NCBI GenBank assembly: GCA_015680685.1 | Contig: MNCI01008863.1 | Location: forward strand, 11,142 to 49,247 | Length of the DNA stretch: 38,106 nucleotides | Direction: 5' to 3' | Source: Gnetum montanum | Taxonomy: Eukaryota > Streptophyta > Gnetopsida > Gnetales > Gnetaceae | In this document: piece by piece, positions 1 through 10,679 of the stretch | How the letters are laid out: the number at the start of each line of letters is the position of its first letter | Numbering within the stretch: position 1 is the first letter of the stretch | The notes under the pieces: model-generated | What the model was told of the DNA's origin: nothing | Seen by the model: the letters and a program-made list of their open reading frames with translations, nothing else | Database searches by the model: none | Program-made: the position numbers and the translations under genes

Positions 1-411
1 ATTTCGTCTAAGGGGTGTGCTTTGAATTCTCACTTTCTTCATTTTTTTTGTGTTTTGTGTTTTTATGCGTGAGAACCACACCATGCAAAGACTTCTTATT
101 TTTATTGTCTTAGCTTCCGATAATTGGGTAACATCAGAACGGTAAGAAAACTCAAGAAGAAACATCTAAGCACCCAAGAGAATGACCAACATAAAAGCAT
201 CAAGTTCCCTTGAAGTCACACCCTTTGCAATCCTTGAGTCCTTCCTTAGTTTGAGAAATACCCAGTCACTGATTCATTAAAGTTCTTATTAGAAGGGGAT
301 TGTACATTTCCAAGCCAAGCGAAACTATAGAAATTGGTGGATGGATGGATAAAGTGATCTCATTGCCTGCCATATCAAAAGAAACATACCTTAGTATCAA
401 CATTGTAACTT
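1..411 (-). other. Non-coding tail of gypsy element A, downstream of protease
   Basis: Read on the minus strand, this stretch follows the protease region of element A and the module shared with element B. No frame gives reverse transcriptase, RNase H or integrase motifs, which would normally follow protease within a few hundred codons. On the minus strand, near 365-380, a pyrimidine-rich run ends in a cag|g that could be a 3' splice site, but this is a weak single-site signal. The rest of the element lies outside the window. Confidence 0.35.
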
Positions 412-727
412 AAAGGTAAAAACCAAACATTAACAATCAATATGAAAATAGTTCATACCATTAGTTTGAACACTTATTATGGAACAAACTTACAGGGTGG
501 ATACACACACACATTCACACAAAAAATGGAAAAGTGTAACGATGTTATAAAACAAAAATTAGAAAAGTTAAATAACTTTGTAAAACAAAAATGTGTAAAA
601 CAAAAACGTGTAAAACAAAAAAATATGTAAAAGAAAAACTTAAAAGAACTGAGGGCCCCATATGATCAGCATAGGTGGCCATCTCCCCCATGATTGAGTT
701 GTAAGGGAGAGATTCGAAATAATGAGT
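412..727 (-). repeat. Module shared by elements A and B (copy A)
   Basis: The sequence from aaaggtaaaaacc to aataatgagt aligns along its length with 19860-20137, with small indels. It contains short tandem repeats of GTAAAACAAAAA around 580-630 (about four in this copy, fewer in the other) and a well-conserved stretch at 650-705 (ggccatctcccccatgattg in both copies). Past 727 the two copies diverge completely, into protease-flanking sequence here and a plus-strand coding relic there. The module is probably a non-coding part of the element family, because open frames are short and differ between copies. Confidence 0.75.
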
Positions 728-869
728 GTTTGTTTGAATTTCGTAGAAGTGCCCAACTTCTCCCAATTGATGTTCTTAGGTTGAGGGGTGGAAGTTGGCA
801 ACGCTCATGTTCCAATGTATATATGCTTCCATTGTTAGCACGAGTTTCCTCAGTTTGTTCCATGCATAT

Positions 870-1400
870 TTATCTGCTCTTACGAGTAGCTGTCAACCAC
901 AGGGTGTCTACTACTTCTTGTGTGGTTGCTACATATAGGCGTCTTTGTTGCAAAGTTTCAAGGGCACACCTACTGCATGGAGGAGATGAGCATCCCCCCA
1001 TGTCATCACCCGATGAATCACTGTATGTGATGCATGGAACTTTCTTCTTCTCAATATTTCCACATATGTTTACCTTAGAGATTTCCAAGGAAAGATCACG
1101 GATCCTAAGGCAAGCATCTACTGTGCTTAGCCATGCCCTTCCCATTATAATTGGGAAATCCCCTTCATTGTTGTTCACTTCGATCACCAGAAAGTCAGCT
1201 GGGTAGGACCAACCACACATAGTGGTAATAATGTCCTCCACCAATCCCAAGGGAATGGTGATTGACTAGTCTGCCAGCTCTAGTTGAATGTTGCTCTTCT
1301 AAAGTTGGGGTAGGTTCCAAGCATGATACATCTTTTGTGAAATTAAGTTGACTCCGGAACCTGAGTTAAGAAGAGCCCTATGTGGTTTATTTTTGGCGAT
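870..1400 (-). pseudogene. Decayed retroviral-type aspartic protease, gypsy element A
   Basis: Retropepsin domain of a Ty3/gypsy polyprotein; it would cut Gag-Pol in the particle. On the minus strand the active-site stretch reads ALLNSGSGVNLIS at about 1340-1380. The usual D(S/T)G is NSG, with the catalytic codon at 1365-1367 now AAC. An in-frame stop near 1265-1270 separates it from the C-terminal half (frame ending at 870), where FPIIMGRAWL at about 1145-1175 matches the conserved F..I(L/I)GR.W(L) region of the family. The frame then runs on without RT motifs. The domain is dead by active-site loss and interruption. The gag relic lies directly upstream at 1980-4007. Confidence 0.8.
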
Positions 1401-1979
1401 TTGTAGATAGATTAAGGCACTCCCAGGGTCAGTTAGTTTCCTGGGAAGGTGGCCTACCTTGATCCAGTCAGTTACGGTATGCGTTAACATAACCGTATGC
1501 GTTACCCCCTGTTTTTGGATGGAAGGGTGCTCCGAAGTATTAGATGGTGGAGGATTGTACATGGCCTCAACTGCTTGTTGTTGCGAGAGTTTGTCTGGGC
1601 TTTTGGTTCTGAAGTAAGGTCTTATCTTTTTATAGTTGTTAGAACCAGCAGCAGGTTGGATATTTATAGCTCTCGCAGCATGACGTTGCTGCGGTTGAGG
1701 AGGAAGTTCCCCTTGCATTGTTGGAGCAGGAGGTGTTACAAGAACTACTTGAGGTGGAAGAGGTGCGGATGGATTAGGAGGATGGTGTGGGTATGGAGTG
1801 TCTCCTAGAGGAGAAGGAGTCCTTCTGAAGTACTCCTAAGCTTGGTAGTGACGGTTGGGGGTTGCGTGACCCATAGAGTCACTTGGAGAAATTGGCTGCT
1901 GCACATAATATCCATAAGGATTAGGTTGCCAGTAAGGGTACTGTTGTTTCAGCGATGGCATCCCCCATGAATGTGGGTA

Positions 1980-4007
1980 TTACCGTTGCTGATGCTGTCT
2001 GGTGGGCTGAGGTGGAGTTCCACTTGGATAATATGTTAGTGGTTGGTGGAACTGCCTTGGGTTACCTTGTGGATAAGGCAACCTTCGGGGTGTTTGCCAT
2101 TGATTGAGTCTTGGATTTAGTGCATACACCCCAAACTCCTGTAGATGTGAGATAATGGGGCAACATCCCTTAGGATGGTCATAGTAGCAGACCTCACATC
2201 CACCATCATCGTCTGTGTTAGAATCTACAGCCACATCAGAGTTAGTGATTTTCCCCTTACCCTTGTTATGTGCAGGGCTTAAATCTCTCCACTTTTTCTT
2301 ACCTTTGTCACTACTTTGCTCTACCTTAGACTCTTCTACAATTTGTAAGACGGTTTCAATTTTAGAGTCTAAGGAACTCCATACATCGTCTACCTTAGCC
2401 GCTATTTCTATTGTTAACTTTTGGATCGACAAGGTTTTCTAGTTCACCAACTCTTCGATTGGTGACTCATCCTCTTCATTACAAAATTTCACTCCCTTCT
2501 TTTGAAGGGAGGGATCGAGGTTGTACTCCTCCGCACTTTCCCTTTTACGTAGCTCACCTTCTTTGTTTGCTACTTGCTCCAACAAGCTTTGTACTTCATG
2601 GGCTCTAAGTTGTGATAGCCTCCCTTGGGCATAGGTTCCAAGGGTTCATCTCATTTCATGCCTTAGCCCATCCACGATGTGGCATAGTTGATCCCGCTGT
2701 GCGTACCCATGTCCCAGGCAACGATGTAACAATGTGTAGTAGCAGGCCATGGTAGCATCCAAGGGTTCGTGATGACCTTGCTTTCAGCCTTGGATCTTCT
2801 TATGTAAATTGGACACTCTGGAGTATGTTTGATACTTTTCGTTGAACAGTTCTAGCATCGTACTCCACCTCCTGATGGTTTCCGGTTCTAAGGACCGGTA
2901 CAAGCTCTCTGCTTCTTTGGTGAGTGTCCTTGGGAACAACTTAAGCTTTTTCCACTCATTTTGTATATTCTAAAAGGCATAGGCATCCTGGAATGCCTGC
3001 AAATGATTTTGCGGATCAGCATTGTATCCTCCTTCAAATTGTGGGATGTTGTTCATGTCTAATCGCTTGATCCGACTATCCTTTAAATGCCTTGTGGGAA
3101 TCCTAACTACCTCCGTAATGTCAAGCATACTTTAGGTTGCAAGTAAGGGTTTGTCATGATCATCTCTTTCATGATGCCTGTGATGTCTACGTGGTTCCCT
3201 ACTCTCCCTACATCCTTGCCCTTATCCTCTCTCTCGACTTTCCCATCAAGGTCTTTCATCCTTTTTACTTTTATCTTCACCTTTATGTTCATGGTGGCTG
3301 CACCTAGATGTGGAAGGAGAGGGTGAGTGATGTGAAGAAGGGAAAGAAGAAGTGGAACCATCAGCATGATGATGTTTCTTGCCTTCTCTTCGGCTGCTAT
3401 GGCCTCGATCGTGGTGACGATCAAAGTTCCCGTCCTTAGCATGAGTGGTTGTTCCCTCTATGAACAGTTGGTGTTCACAGGTATCAGAACCAGGGATATG
3501 GATTGTTGATCTTATGTTCTGATACCCTTCCTCCTTACCATCGTTAGTAGGGGGAACATCATTTGTTAAAGAACTCGTGATAAGGGATTTCTCATCTCCT
3601 ATTTTGCTAAGGACGTGCAGGGCTTTGCCCTTCAAAAAAGCATGTTGACTCTCTTGCCTTAAATCTCTCATACATTGGGCATCTATGGGATAATAATCCC
3701 TCATGTCAAAATCTTCCGCAATGTATTCCGCGAAATGCTCGTGCATGCCAATCTGTACCAAGGCACAGAAAAGCATGCGAGAGATTGATCGATCTGGGGG
3801 TAACACAATGCTACCTTGAAAATCTCTCCACCGTAGTTGTTCGTCTTGATGGAGAACAAAAGTAAAATTAGGAATATACTCATCTGGATGAGTATATGTC
3901 ATCTTATACTGCTTAGGACTTGGTTGATTTTGGTTATGTTTTTTATCTTGTTGACTATCTTGTGTGTGGTCCTTAGGTGGTGAGTTGCTCTTATGAGAAG
4001 AAGGCAT
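1980..4007 (-). pseudogene. gag: Decayed gag of gypsy element A
   Basis: Capsid/nucleocapsid gene of a Ty3/gypsy-type element. The likely start is the ATG at 4007 (MPSSHKSNSPP), about 120 bases after the primer site. The first frame (253 codons, to 3246) is hydrophilic and ends His/Ser-rich. The capsid core lies in another frame at about 3110-2640: it begins with a NIPQFEGGYNADPQNHL-like stretch and continues with the WKKLKLFPRTL and FNEKYQTYSR blocks typical of retrotransposon gag, broken by stops at about 2970 and 2790. The last frame (2432-1980) has a zinc-knuckle-like CEVCYYDHPKGCC at about 2160-2198, then a Pro/Gln-rich tail. Several frameshifts make it a pseudogene. The LTR and PBS lie directly upstream and protease follows. 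Confidence 0.85.
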
Positions 4008-4126
4008 TTTTATCGATGTGCTAATTTACCGTATATAATTTTTCTTTGATTAACCCAAAGGTTTGTTAAGGCTCACAATGATGTGAGTGATATCTCTTAT
4101 GTTCTATTAGGTGCACAAACACTTAG

Positions 4127-4144
4127 TCCTCGGCAATGGTGCCA
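4127..4144 (-). other. Primer binding site (tRNA-Asp type) of element A
   Basis: The minus-strand sequence TGGCACCATTGCCGAGGA starts one base inside the LTR end. It is complementary to the 3' end of plant tRNA-Asp apart from three G-to-A changes; the canonical form is TGGCGCCGTTGCCGGGGA. Two of the three changes are CG-to-CA, as expected from methyl-CpG decay. tRNA-Asp priming is typical of the Athila/Tat side of plant Ty3/gypsy elements. Its position fixes the element as minus-strand and 4146-5268 as its 5' LTR. Confidence 0.85.
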
Positions 4145-4573
4145 ATGATGAGTGGCGAGATACCCCTACACTCAGCCATACGAAATGAGCGTAGCACGTG
4201 CGATCCGGTCGAACTCCACAGACTAAATGCCTAAATGCCCCATGGAACACTTGGGGTTAATCATTCATTGTCTTCCTAGACTTAGTTGTTGTTGTCATGG
4301 TGTATGGTTAAATAAGTACGAGGTATATGATTTTTTTGGTCTTTTCAGGTTTATCTCCTATGCTAAAGGGTGAAGGGTTGAGAAAGCTAACTAACTCTAA
4401 CTAAGGACCTAAGTCTAAATTAACTAGTGTCAACATCCATTCCCACTTACCGTACACACCCTGAACCGATGCAACTGTGGCTACCAAACGCTAATCGTTA
4501 CTGGGATCACCACACGGAACACACGTGCTTGAAGTGGTCATACTGAGGCACTTAACTAGCCTAAGTGTGATAA

Positions 4574-4870
4574 GCAGCCGATTCCTTGACTAGCCGTACA
4601 CACCTGTAGGTGCTCATAGCCAAGTCGTACTTACCCCATGTTCTAGGAGATAAGGGTGAGCCAACCTAACTAGCCTAAGTGTGATGAGCAGCCAATTCCT
4701 TAACTAGCCGTACACACTGGGATTACCAAGCGTAGATCCTGGGATATGCTACTAGGTTACCAGTAGTCACAATGCTCGTAATCAAGTCATACTCATACCG
4801 CATGCGACGAGTAGCCGATTCCTTGACTAGCCGTACACATCCTTAGATGCTCGTAATCAAGTTGTACTCA
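4574..4870 (-). repeat. Three tandem repeats inside LTR A (114-123 bp)
   Basis: Copies begin at 4574, 4688 and 4811, each opening with a version of gcagccgattccttgactag followed by ccgtacacac; each copy also carries a GCTCGTAATCAAGTCGTACT-like block. The LTR at 17475-18288 reads straight through the equivalent place without them, which accounts for most of the 309-bp length difference. Confidence 0.8.
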
Positions 4871-5166
4871 TACCACATTCTAGGAAAGTAATAAATAACA
4901 ATAAATAAAATCCTATCCATGCACTGCAAGGTTTATCCAATCAAGTTCGTCTTTATTGCCAAACACAACTTATGTTCAAGTACAATGTTGCTCGGATAAA
5001 GAGCCGTTCACTCTAGGACTCTTACTGTGGGCACATGGGAAATTAATCTAACTCTGGAGTGATCAAACTGCCAGAGCTTCGCTACTTCTAGCCAGGATCA
5101 AAAATGAGGGGAGTGCTGCCTCTTATTGATAGATTTGGTGGCAGACTGTGATATTATAGGGGACAA

Positions 5167-5260
5167 CGCGATATCGCGTACGCGATATCGCATGGCATGC
5201 GATATCGCGATGGGATGCAATATCATGATGGACGCGATATCGTGGCTTGTGCATATCGCG
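5167..5260. promoter_or_regulatory. Cluster of GCGATATCGC palindromes in U3 of LTR A
   Basis: The perfect palindrome CGCGATATCGCG lies at 5167-5178. The core GCGATATCGC recurs at 5182-5191 and 5199-5208, with decayed copies at about 5217, 5232 and 5251. The cluster sits at the 5' (U3) end of the LTR, upstream of the TATA position on the minus strand. The equivalent clusters in the other two LTRs argue for a functional element of the family, for example a protein-binding array, but no binding factor can be named. Confidence 0.6.
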
Positions 5261-5268
5261 TCTCATCA

Positions 5269-6216
5269 TTAACCAAATAAATCAAAAACCCAAAAATTAA
5301 GCATTGTAATAAATTTTCCTACTTGAGTAGAAGTGCTTTTGACATAAACATTCACATGGTTGAGACCTCCTAAAATAAGCTCCAAACCCTAAGTAGAGAT
5401 AAAGGCCAATGGTTAGATCTAAGTGAGATTTGAAATGGAAACCTGGAAAGGAAAGCATTTACATAGATTTAGAAGGCCACATTGGCTTGTACAAGGCTTC
5501 TATTATATTTGATAGGATCTCTCTCTCTTGTTCACTCTCCTAAATGTTGGCAAAGTAAATGGATGATTTTTGAAAACTAGAAACTGGAAATTTTTATTAC
5601 ATCCAAGAAATCACAAAGGATTTGTTGGACGATTACAAAGCCTCAACATTTTTTTTTGAAGAAATTTGAAAACATCATTGATATAATGCCGCAATTAGAT
5701 AGGGTCAATTTGAAAATAATCAATAAATTACAATTAATATTATAATTCATTCAAAAGTGAGCCAAATATGGGAAAAATAAAAAGATATATTCTTCATCTT
5801 GTATGCTTTGTTTACACAATTTGTAAGTATGACAAGCAAATGAATAAAACCAAAAAGAAAATATGTATAATCCTAAATTTCTAAAATTAGAATATAAATA
5901 TTATGTCTAAAAGGATTTATACCCAATGTTGGTCTACTAGGGTACCTTTAGGTACTACGTAATAGTTACGTCATCTCCAAATGCTAACCAAGGTTCAAGG
6001 TTCAAACCTAATTATAACTAACTAGGGTACTACCCCATACTATTATTCTAAAAATTAAAATAATAATAAAATTAATCATTACCAAACAATTACAAAGGCA
6101 TGTCAAACACATAGTAAACAAAGCATACTGTATGCTCTATGTAGAACCTCATGTGCTAATGACCCATCCAATACCTAGTACCTACTTAGAAATTTAATAG
6201 AGGGTGTTAGATCCCT
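5269..6216. other. Unassigned AT-rich sequence flanking element A
   Basis: No coding frame or LTR boundary is recognised. If element A inserted here, its 5-bp target copy would start at 5269 (ttaac), but the partner end is outside the window. Around 5935-6050, actagggtac occurs twice, flanking a ggttcaaggttcaaacc stretch that resembles a tRNA B box. This is too short to call. Confidence 0.4.
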
Positions 6217-6367
6217 ATATACATACATACATACATACATAAATACATACATACATACATACATAAATAAATACATACATACATACATAAATACATACAT
6301 GCATACATACATAAATACATACATACATGCATACATACATACATACATACATATATATATATATATT
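6217..6367. repeat. (CATA)n microsatellite
   Basis: About 150 bp of CATA tetranucleotide repeats, interrupted by AAATA, TGCATA and a closing TATATATA run. It is a simple-sequence repeat with no associated gene. Confidence 0.95.
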
Positions 6368-7520
6368 AAAAATAGAAATTTAGATTAAAAAAGCAGAGAA
6401 GTATGAGAGGAGAAACTCCAAATCAATAAAAAGAAAAGGCCTAATGGTTTTGGAGATGTCCTTTTAGCTTCTCATCATTATAACTAATCTTAGAAAACCT
6501 TTTCTTTAGGATAGGAAATCAGATATTCCATGAAAATATTAAAATTGGATGGAAGGGGAGGAGGCCCCAACCCTATCAATAGAATGAAGATTATCAAAAG
6601 ATATTATCTCCATATCTTGACTAATAGCTGAAAATGAATTATCAGCAGTTAAAATATCTTGAACACATTGTCCATTTTGAAGATTTAACATGTAATCACC
6701 AATAGATAGACTTCTTCGATGGCTTTTTATTATGAAGAATCATTTGGAAACCATCTAAATCAGTAATAGTTTTTTGTGAGATCATAGAAACAAATATTTA
6801 TATACCCTTACTCATTAAAGAATTCTTTGAAATTGATTTGGCTAGAACTTTCCTTAAAGGTACATTTTGTTGAAAAGCAGTAAAAGAAAAGTGTGGGCTA
6901 ATCCTTGAAACTTAGTAAAAAAAATCATTTTAGGATCTATAGCATTTATAGAAAAAATCTTAGTAGGATTTACAACATTTACAAAAGAAATCTTAGTAGT
7001 ATTTGTAGTAGCTTCATGTTGATGCACTTGCATAACCTTTTTTCAAAACATAAAAGAATATGAATCAAACACATGATTTTATCAATGACAATAGTGATAT
7101 GACTTTGGAAGATTATAATAAATAACCTTATGCACATAATCAATTTTTTCAATAGAGAGAAGAATTTCTCACTTAAGTGAATCAATATCCACCTCAATCA
7201 TATACCGAATTCTATGAAAAACACTAGTTGTATGTAGGATTTTAAAATGCTTGATTGGCCTAATTCAAGAGGTAGTATCCCTTTCAAATTTTTCAAAAAT
7301 TAAGGGAAGATTTAGTAATTTAATAAAATAAGAAATCCTTCACAATTTTGTTCATGATAATGATTGAAAACAAAAATATCAAAGAATCTTAGACACCATC
7401 ATCAAGTTAATAAATTATACCAACAAAAGTGAGTTTGACAAATAGTATGCATGGATAGCATCTAATCCTTAATCTTTTCACATCAGATTTAAATAACTTG
7501 AAAAATTTAAGGAATAAGAT
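6368..7520. other. Unassigned AT-rich sequence before the copia-like element
   Basis: The longest open frame (minus, 6979-7197, 72 codons) is hydrophobic and low-complexity, with no recognised family. On the minus strand at 6900-7020 a short peptide-like repeat can be read (TKISFVN / TKIFSIN), from a duplicated stretch near 6940-6995. This may be another heavily decayed element, but no diagnostic motif was found. Confidence 0.35.
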
Positions 7521-7524
7521 AAAT

Positions 7525-8511
7525 AACTTGGAGGGTAGAATCTTTGTACACCTTTGGACTTTATTTCTTAAAATGTGGTTTCAAGGGTATCACATCTTGT
7601 ACAAGCTCTAAGATCCACATCGAAACCACTCAATCCTGCAAGGTCCCAACAAGCTCAGAATATGGTTTCAAGGATCCCACAACCTTTACAAAATTGAGCT
7701 ATGCTCTAGAGTGTTTTGATGCTGCACAAACACTCAATCCCATAGGATCTCAACAAGCTCAATGATGATGCCTTCTCACAAGAAGCACATCAACCCCATA
7801 GGGCAACAAAGAAAGAGAAAGAAATTACAAGAAGAGAATGTAACTCAATTTACAAATTCCTTGTACAATGAAGTACAGTCCCACAACAAATCTAACAAAT
7901 GGTGCGACAACTCAAGTGCATAAGTACAATATCATAAGATAGGCAATGATAGCTTTTTATGTTGACAATGCTTACACAATAGCCAAGAGTTTGAAGTCTA
8001 CTTATAGCATCAAAGTTTCTGAAAATACCTCAAAATTTGTGCAACGACTATCTAACAGCTAATGTAGACATTGCCTTCAAGATTAGGATGTCTTTCTAAA
8101 ATTAGCTTCAACTCTAGGGAGATGTCTCCTTTTAAGATGGAACATCTCTAGGAAGATGTCTTCTTTGAAAAGGAGACATCTCCTATTTTTGGAAGACGTC
8201 TTCCAGTGATGAACATCCTCTCAGCTAGGACATCTTCTATTCCTTGGAGACATCTTCTCAACTTTTGAGCTCTAGTTCCTGAGGCCTTTTCTTGTTGATT
8301 TAGTTTCCTATTAAGTCCTAGAGCATCTTCATTTAGCTTATAGTTAGCATACTTGTCCATGCTCTTATCTTGCCCATGTAATCTTTGCTTTGACATCTCT
8401 CTATAGATCTCATTTCTTGAGTTCTCATTCATGCCTTGCAAAAAAATCCCATTTCATAAACATTTTATGTTCTTCATTTTCCTTAATGTTTTGACATAAA
8501 AAAGGTCAATA
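7525..8511 (-). mobile_element. 3' LTR of the copia-like element
   Basis: It aligns along its length with 12818-13943 and with the solo LTR at 34197-35283 (the latter inverted). The high-coordinate end is TATTGACC on the minus strand (TGTTGACC in the other copies), directly followed by the polypurine tract. A TATA-like CTATAAGTAG lies on the minus strand at about 8000-8008. The low-coordinate (U5) end is ragged: homology is clear from about 7528, but the last roughly 100 bp seen in the other copies are lost or too diverged, so the boundary is approximate. Open frames inside it are LTR sequence, not genes. Confidence 0.8.
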
Positions 8512-8525
8512 ATCTTCCCCTTTTT
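8512..8525 (-). other. Polypurine tract of the copia-like element
   Basis: The minus-strand sequence AAAAAGGGGAAGAT lies immediately upstream of the 3' LTR start. It is a purine run of the kind that primes plus-strand DNA synthesis. Together with the PBS at the other LTR it fixes the orientation as minus. Confidence 0.8.
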
Positions 8526-8909
8526 GGTGGTCCAAAACTTAAGAGAATGGATGAGTCGAAAAACAATTTAAATAACAATAATCAATAAAAATATTAAGAC
8601 ATATAAATTTCAATGGTAGCCAAGGTTATAACTAGGATAATGGCTCTAAAGCTCAAGGCATAGGGTAGAGATCACATGAAATTTTAAAAAGAACTATACT
8701 ATGTAAAGGAAAAACCTATCTTCATCATAATTATTATATAGAAGCATAATTTGTCCATAAACTATCCACAAACTATCCACATTACATACAACCATTGAAA
8801 TATCCTCAAAAACCACATATGTGAAAGTCCACAACAAAAACCACATATTTGTAAAATTATCTCTCTCTTTTTGAACATCATCAAAAAGAAGAGAGAGCAC
8901 TCAAGGAAT
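8526..8909 (-). other. 3' non-coding stretch of the copia-like element
   Basis: This lies between the stop of the second ORF and the polypurine tract. A 68-codon minus frame (8900-8694) begins close after that stop and is rich in Trp, Phe and Val. It could be a frameshifted C terminus of the second ORF or chance; there is no conserved motif. Confidence 0.4.
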
Positions 8910-10523
8910 CTAATCACTAACCTCAGTCACATCATCTGAAGTAGCTGCAACTTGAGAAGGTTTGTGGATCTCCTCCTCATCCTTATCACTGCTAGCACTG
9001 GTGCTAGACATGTGCTGCTCATCATCATCATCCAAAGAAGGTGGCTAGATAGGAGCTCTCCATGGACAAATATTCACTCAAAATAGAGATGAAGTTGGTG
9101 GATCCAACTAGGATAGAGCCCACTGAGAGGATGAGGAAGCTCCCTTCCTTTGATAGGTGATGGAATTGGTATGCCTCCATTGGGACGAAGTCCCAAAGAT
9201 GCTCTCCATGGCTTGCTACTCAAAAGACCTAGGAGCATCATCATGATGATGAAAATTGGACCCAAGCTTCATGAGATTAGGATGCTCTCCTTAGATACAT
9301 GTTGGTGATGCATTAAGCTCATCTAAATCAAAGGCATTTCCCAAGTCATAGGCTGAGGAAGGTCTAGTTGTTGTTGAATGTCTTCATAGAGCAAGAAGGC
9401 GGTTCTCATGATTTGAAATGGGAGGAGTGGTGATCTCCTCAAATTGCTACCCATTAGGATGAAGAGGTACTCTGGTTGCATCCGTTCTCTTATAGAGGTA
9501 AGAGAGATTCCAATAAATCATTCCCAAGGTATGAGCAAATGACTGAAGTAGCTTCTTTAGGAAAGATCTCACCTGTCCAATGGTAGATTTGCATCTTCTC
9601 AACTGAGGAGAGGTTTGGGATGATGATGTTGATCTCTTCCTTTGGGACTAAGGTGGCCTAGTGCTAGATCTTACTTCATTAGTACAAGAAGAGTTCCTCT
9701 TCTCTACATATTCACCAAGGATCCTCTTGCCTTTGAGCAAAGGCATTTCAGGAATGGGCATACCTCTCTAATGAAGTAGTAGACTAATAAGGTGGGGATG
9801 TCCAAAGATCCTCTCTTTAGCGAACATGTTCAGCATGTTATGGCAGAGAGTATGGCCCAAGTCCAATGGCTGTCCTATAAGAATATAGTATAAAATAAAA
9901 GCTTGGGCTAGTAGCAAATAGTTATAGATTCCCCCTTTCACAATGATGTTATACAAGATAATTAGTAATAGAGTGGAAGCATTTGGAGCCATCTTGTTCC
10001 TTTAAATCCTCCCTATATCAAGAGAGATAGATTCCCTAAACAACTCATCATAGAATTCATCTTGGGTAATAGGAATTACACCATTCATAAAAATATCATT
10101 CATGGAATGAATGGTGATCTTGAAGACATCAACACTAGAAATCCCAAGAAGTGCATGAACTACTTGAAAAGATACATCAGTCATTAAACCCCCAACCATG
10201 ATAGTTAAAGCTTCAATAGTGGAATTTGTAATGAAAATGTTACTATAAAACTCTCAAATGAGAATTTTAGGTACATAAAAGTCCATGGAAATGAAGGTAA
10301 TCCAATTTAACACTTGAAAGAAACTCATTAATGCATCTTATCTATGCTATGAAAAGGAAAGAGAATGCTTAGAAGTGATGGAAATGGTTTGAGTTACCTC
10401 AAACTAGTGCTAGGTATTGATGAACCTAAACTTGTAGTTGTAAGAACTTGGAGTGTTGGTAGATGCCCCTCTTGACCTTTTCTTGGGTGGTGCTCTTGAC
10501 ATTGCAACTTTCTTATGGGCCAT
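8910..10523 (-). pseudogene. Decayed second ORF of the copia-like element (not pol)
   Basis: Read on the minus strand, a coding-like region starts with ATG at 10523 (MAHKKVAMSRAPPKKRSRG, a basic N terminus) and can be followed with stops and frameshifts to a stop at 8910. The middle has two open pieces: 10199-10002 (MVGGLMTDVSFQVVHALLG...) and 9992-9768, with YNYLLLAQAFILYYILIGQP and LDLGHTLCHNML blocks. The C-terminal part is Ser/Asp/Glu-rich (near 8930-9020). The layout resembles the 'putative plant transposon protein' family often found as extra ORFs in plant retroelements; this is by memory of the general pattern, not a search. No protease, integrase, RT or RNase H motif is present. It sits between gag and the PPT, where pol would be expected. 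Confidence 0.5.
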
Positions 10524-10679
10524 GGAAGCACACATCTCTATAATTGGTAGGGATCTGATCATCTCTCCTTGGTCATCTCATTGAAAATGAGTCAAAAAGG
10601 AGGGTTTGGATTTAAATAATCACGTTAAACTAGGGTTTTTTTATGAAAAAGTATATTTCTCCTTTGAAAGATAAATTTC

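Larger units (their letters stand above)
4146..5268 (-). mobile_element. 5' LTR of gypsy element A
   Basis: The LTR is bounded by TGATGAG (4146) and CTCATCA (5262-5268), a perfect 7-bp inverted terminal repeat of the TG..CA type, and is 1123 bp long. The PBS abuts the low-coordinate end. It aligns with the LTR at 17475-18288 at both ends, including an identical GCGATCCGGTCGAACTCC in the region next to the PBS. A decayed TATA box lies on the minus strand at 5124-5131 (TATCAATA, where the other LTRs have TATAAATA). It carries three tandem repeats at 4574-4870 that the shorter LTR lacks, and a palindrome cluster at 5167-5260. The matching 3' LTR would lie before position 1. Confidence 0.85.

Noticed and set aside
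365-380. 3' splice acceptor upstream of an env-like ORF
   Set aside because: There is a pyrimidine run and cag|g on the minus strand, but no following open frame. Kept only as a remark.
694-1206. 170-codon plus-strand open frame
   Set aside because: It is antisense to the protease C-terminal frame of element A, which has recognisable family motifs. The plus frame has none.
5935-6060. Possible small foldback with actagggtac ends and a B-box-like ggttcaaacc
   Set aside because: Only two short matching phrases were found, with no clear A box and no target duplication.
7544-8441. Open frames of 73 and 97 codons, with similar ones at 12968-13826 and 34927-35139
   Set aside because: They are conserved only because they lie inside copies of one LTR. 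They are in regulatory or non-coding LTR sequence.
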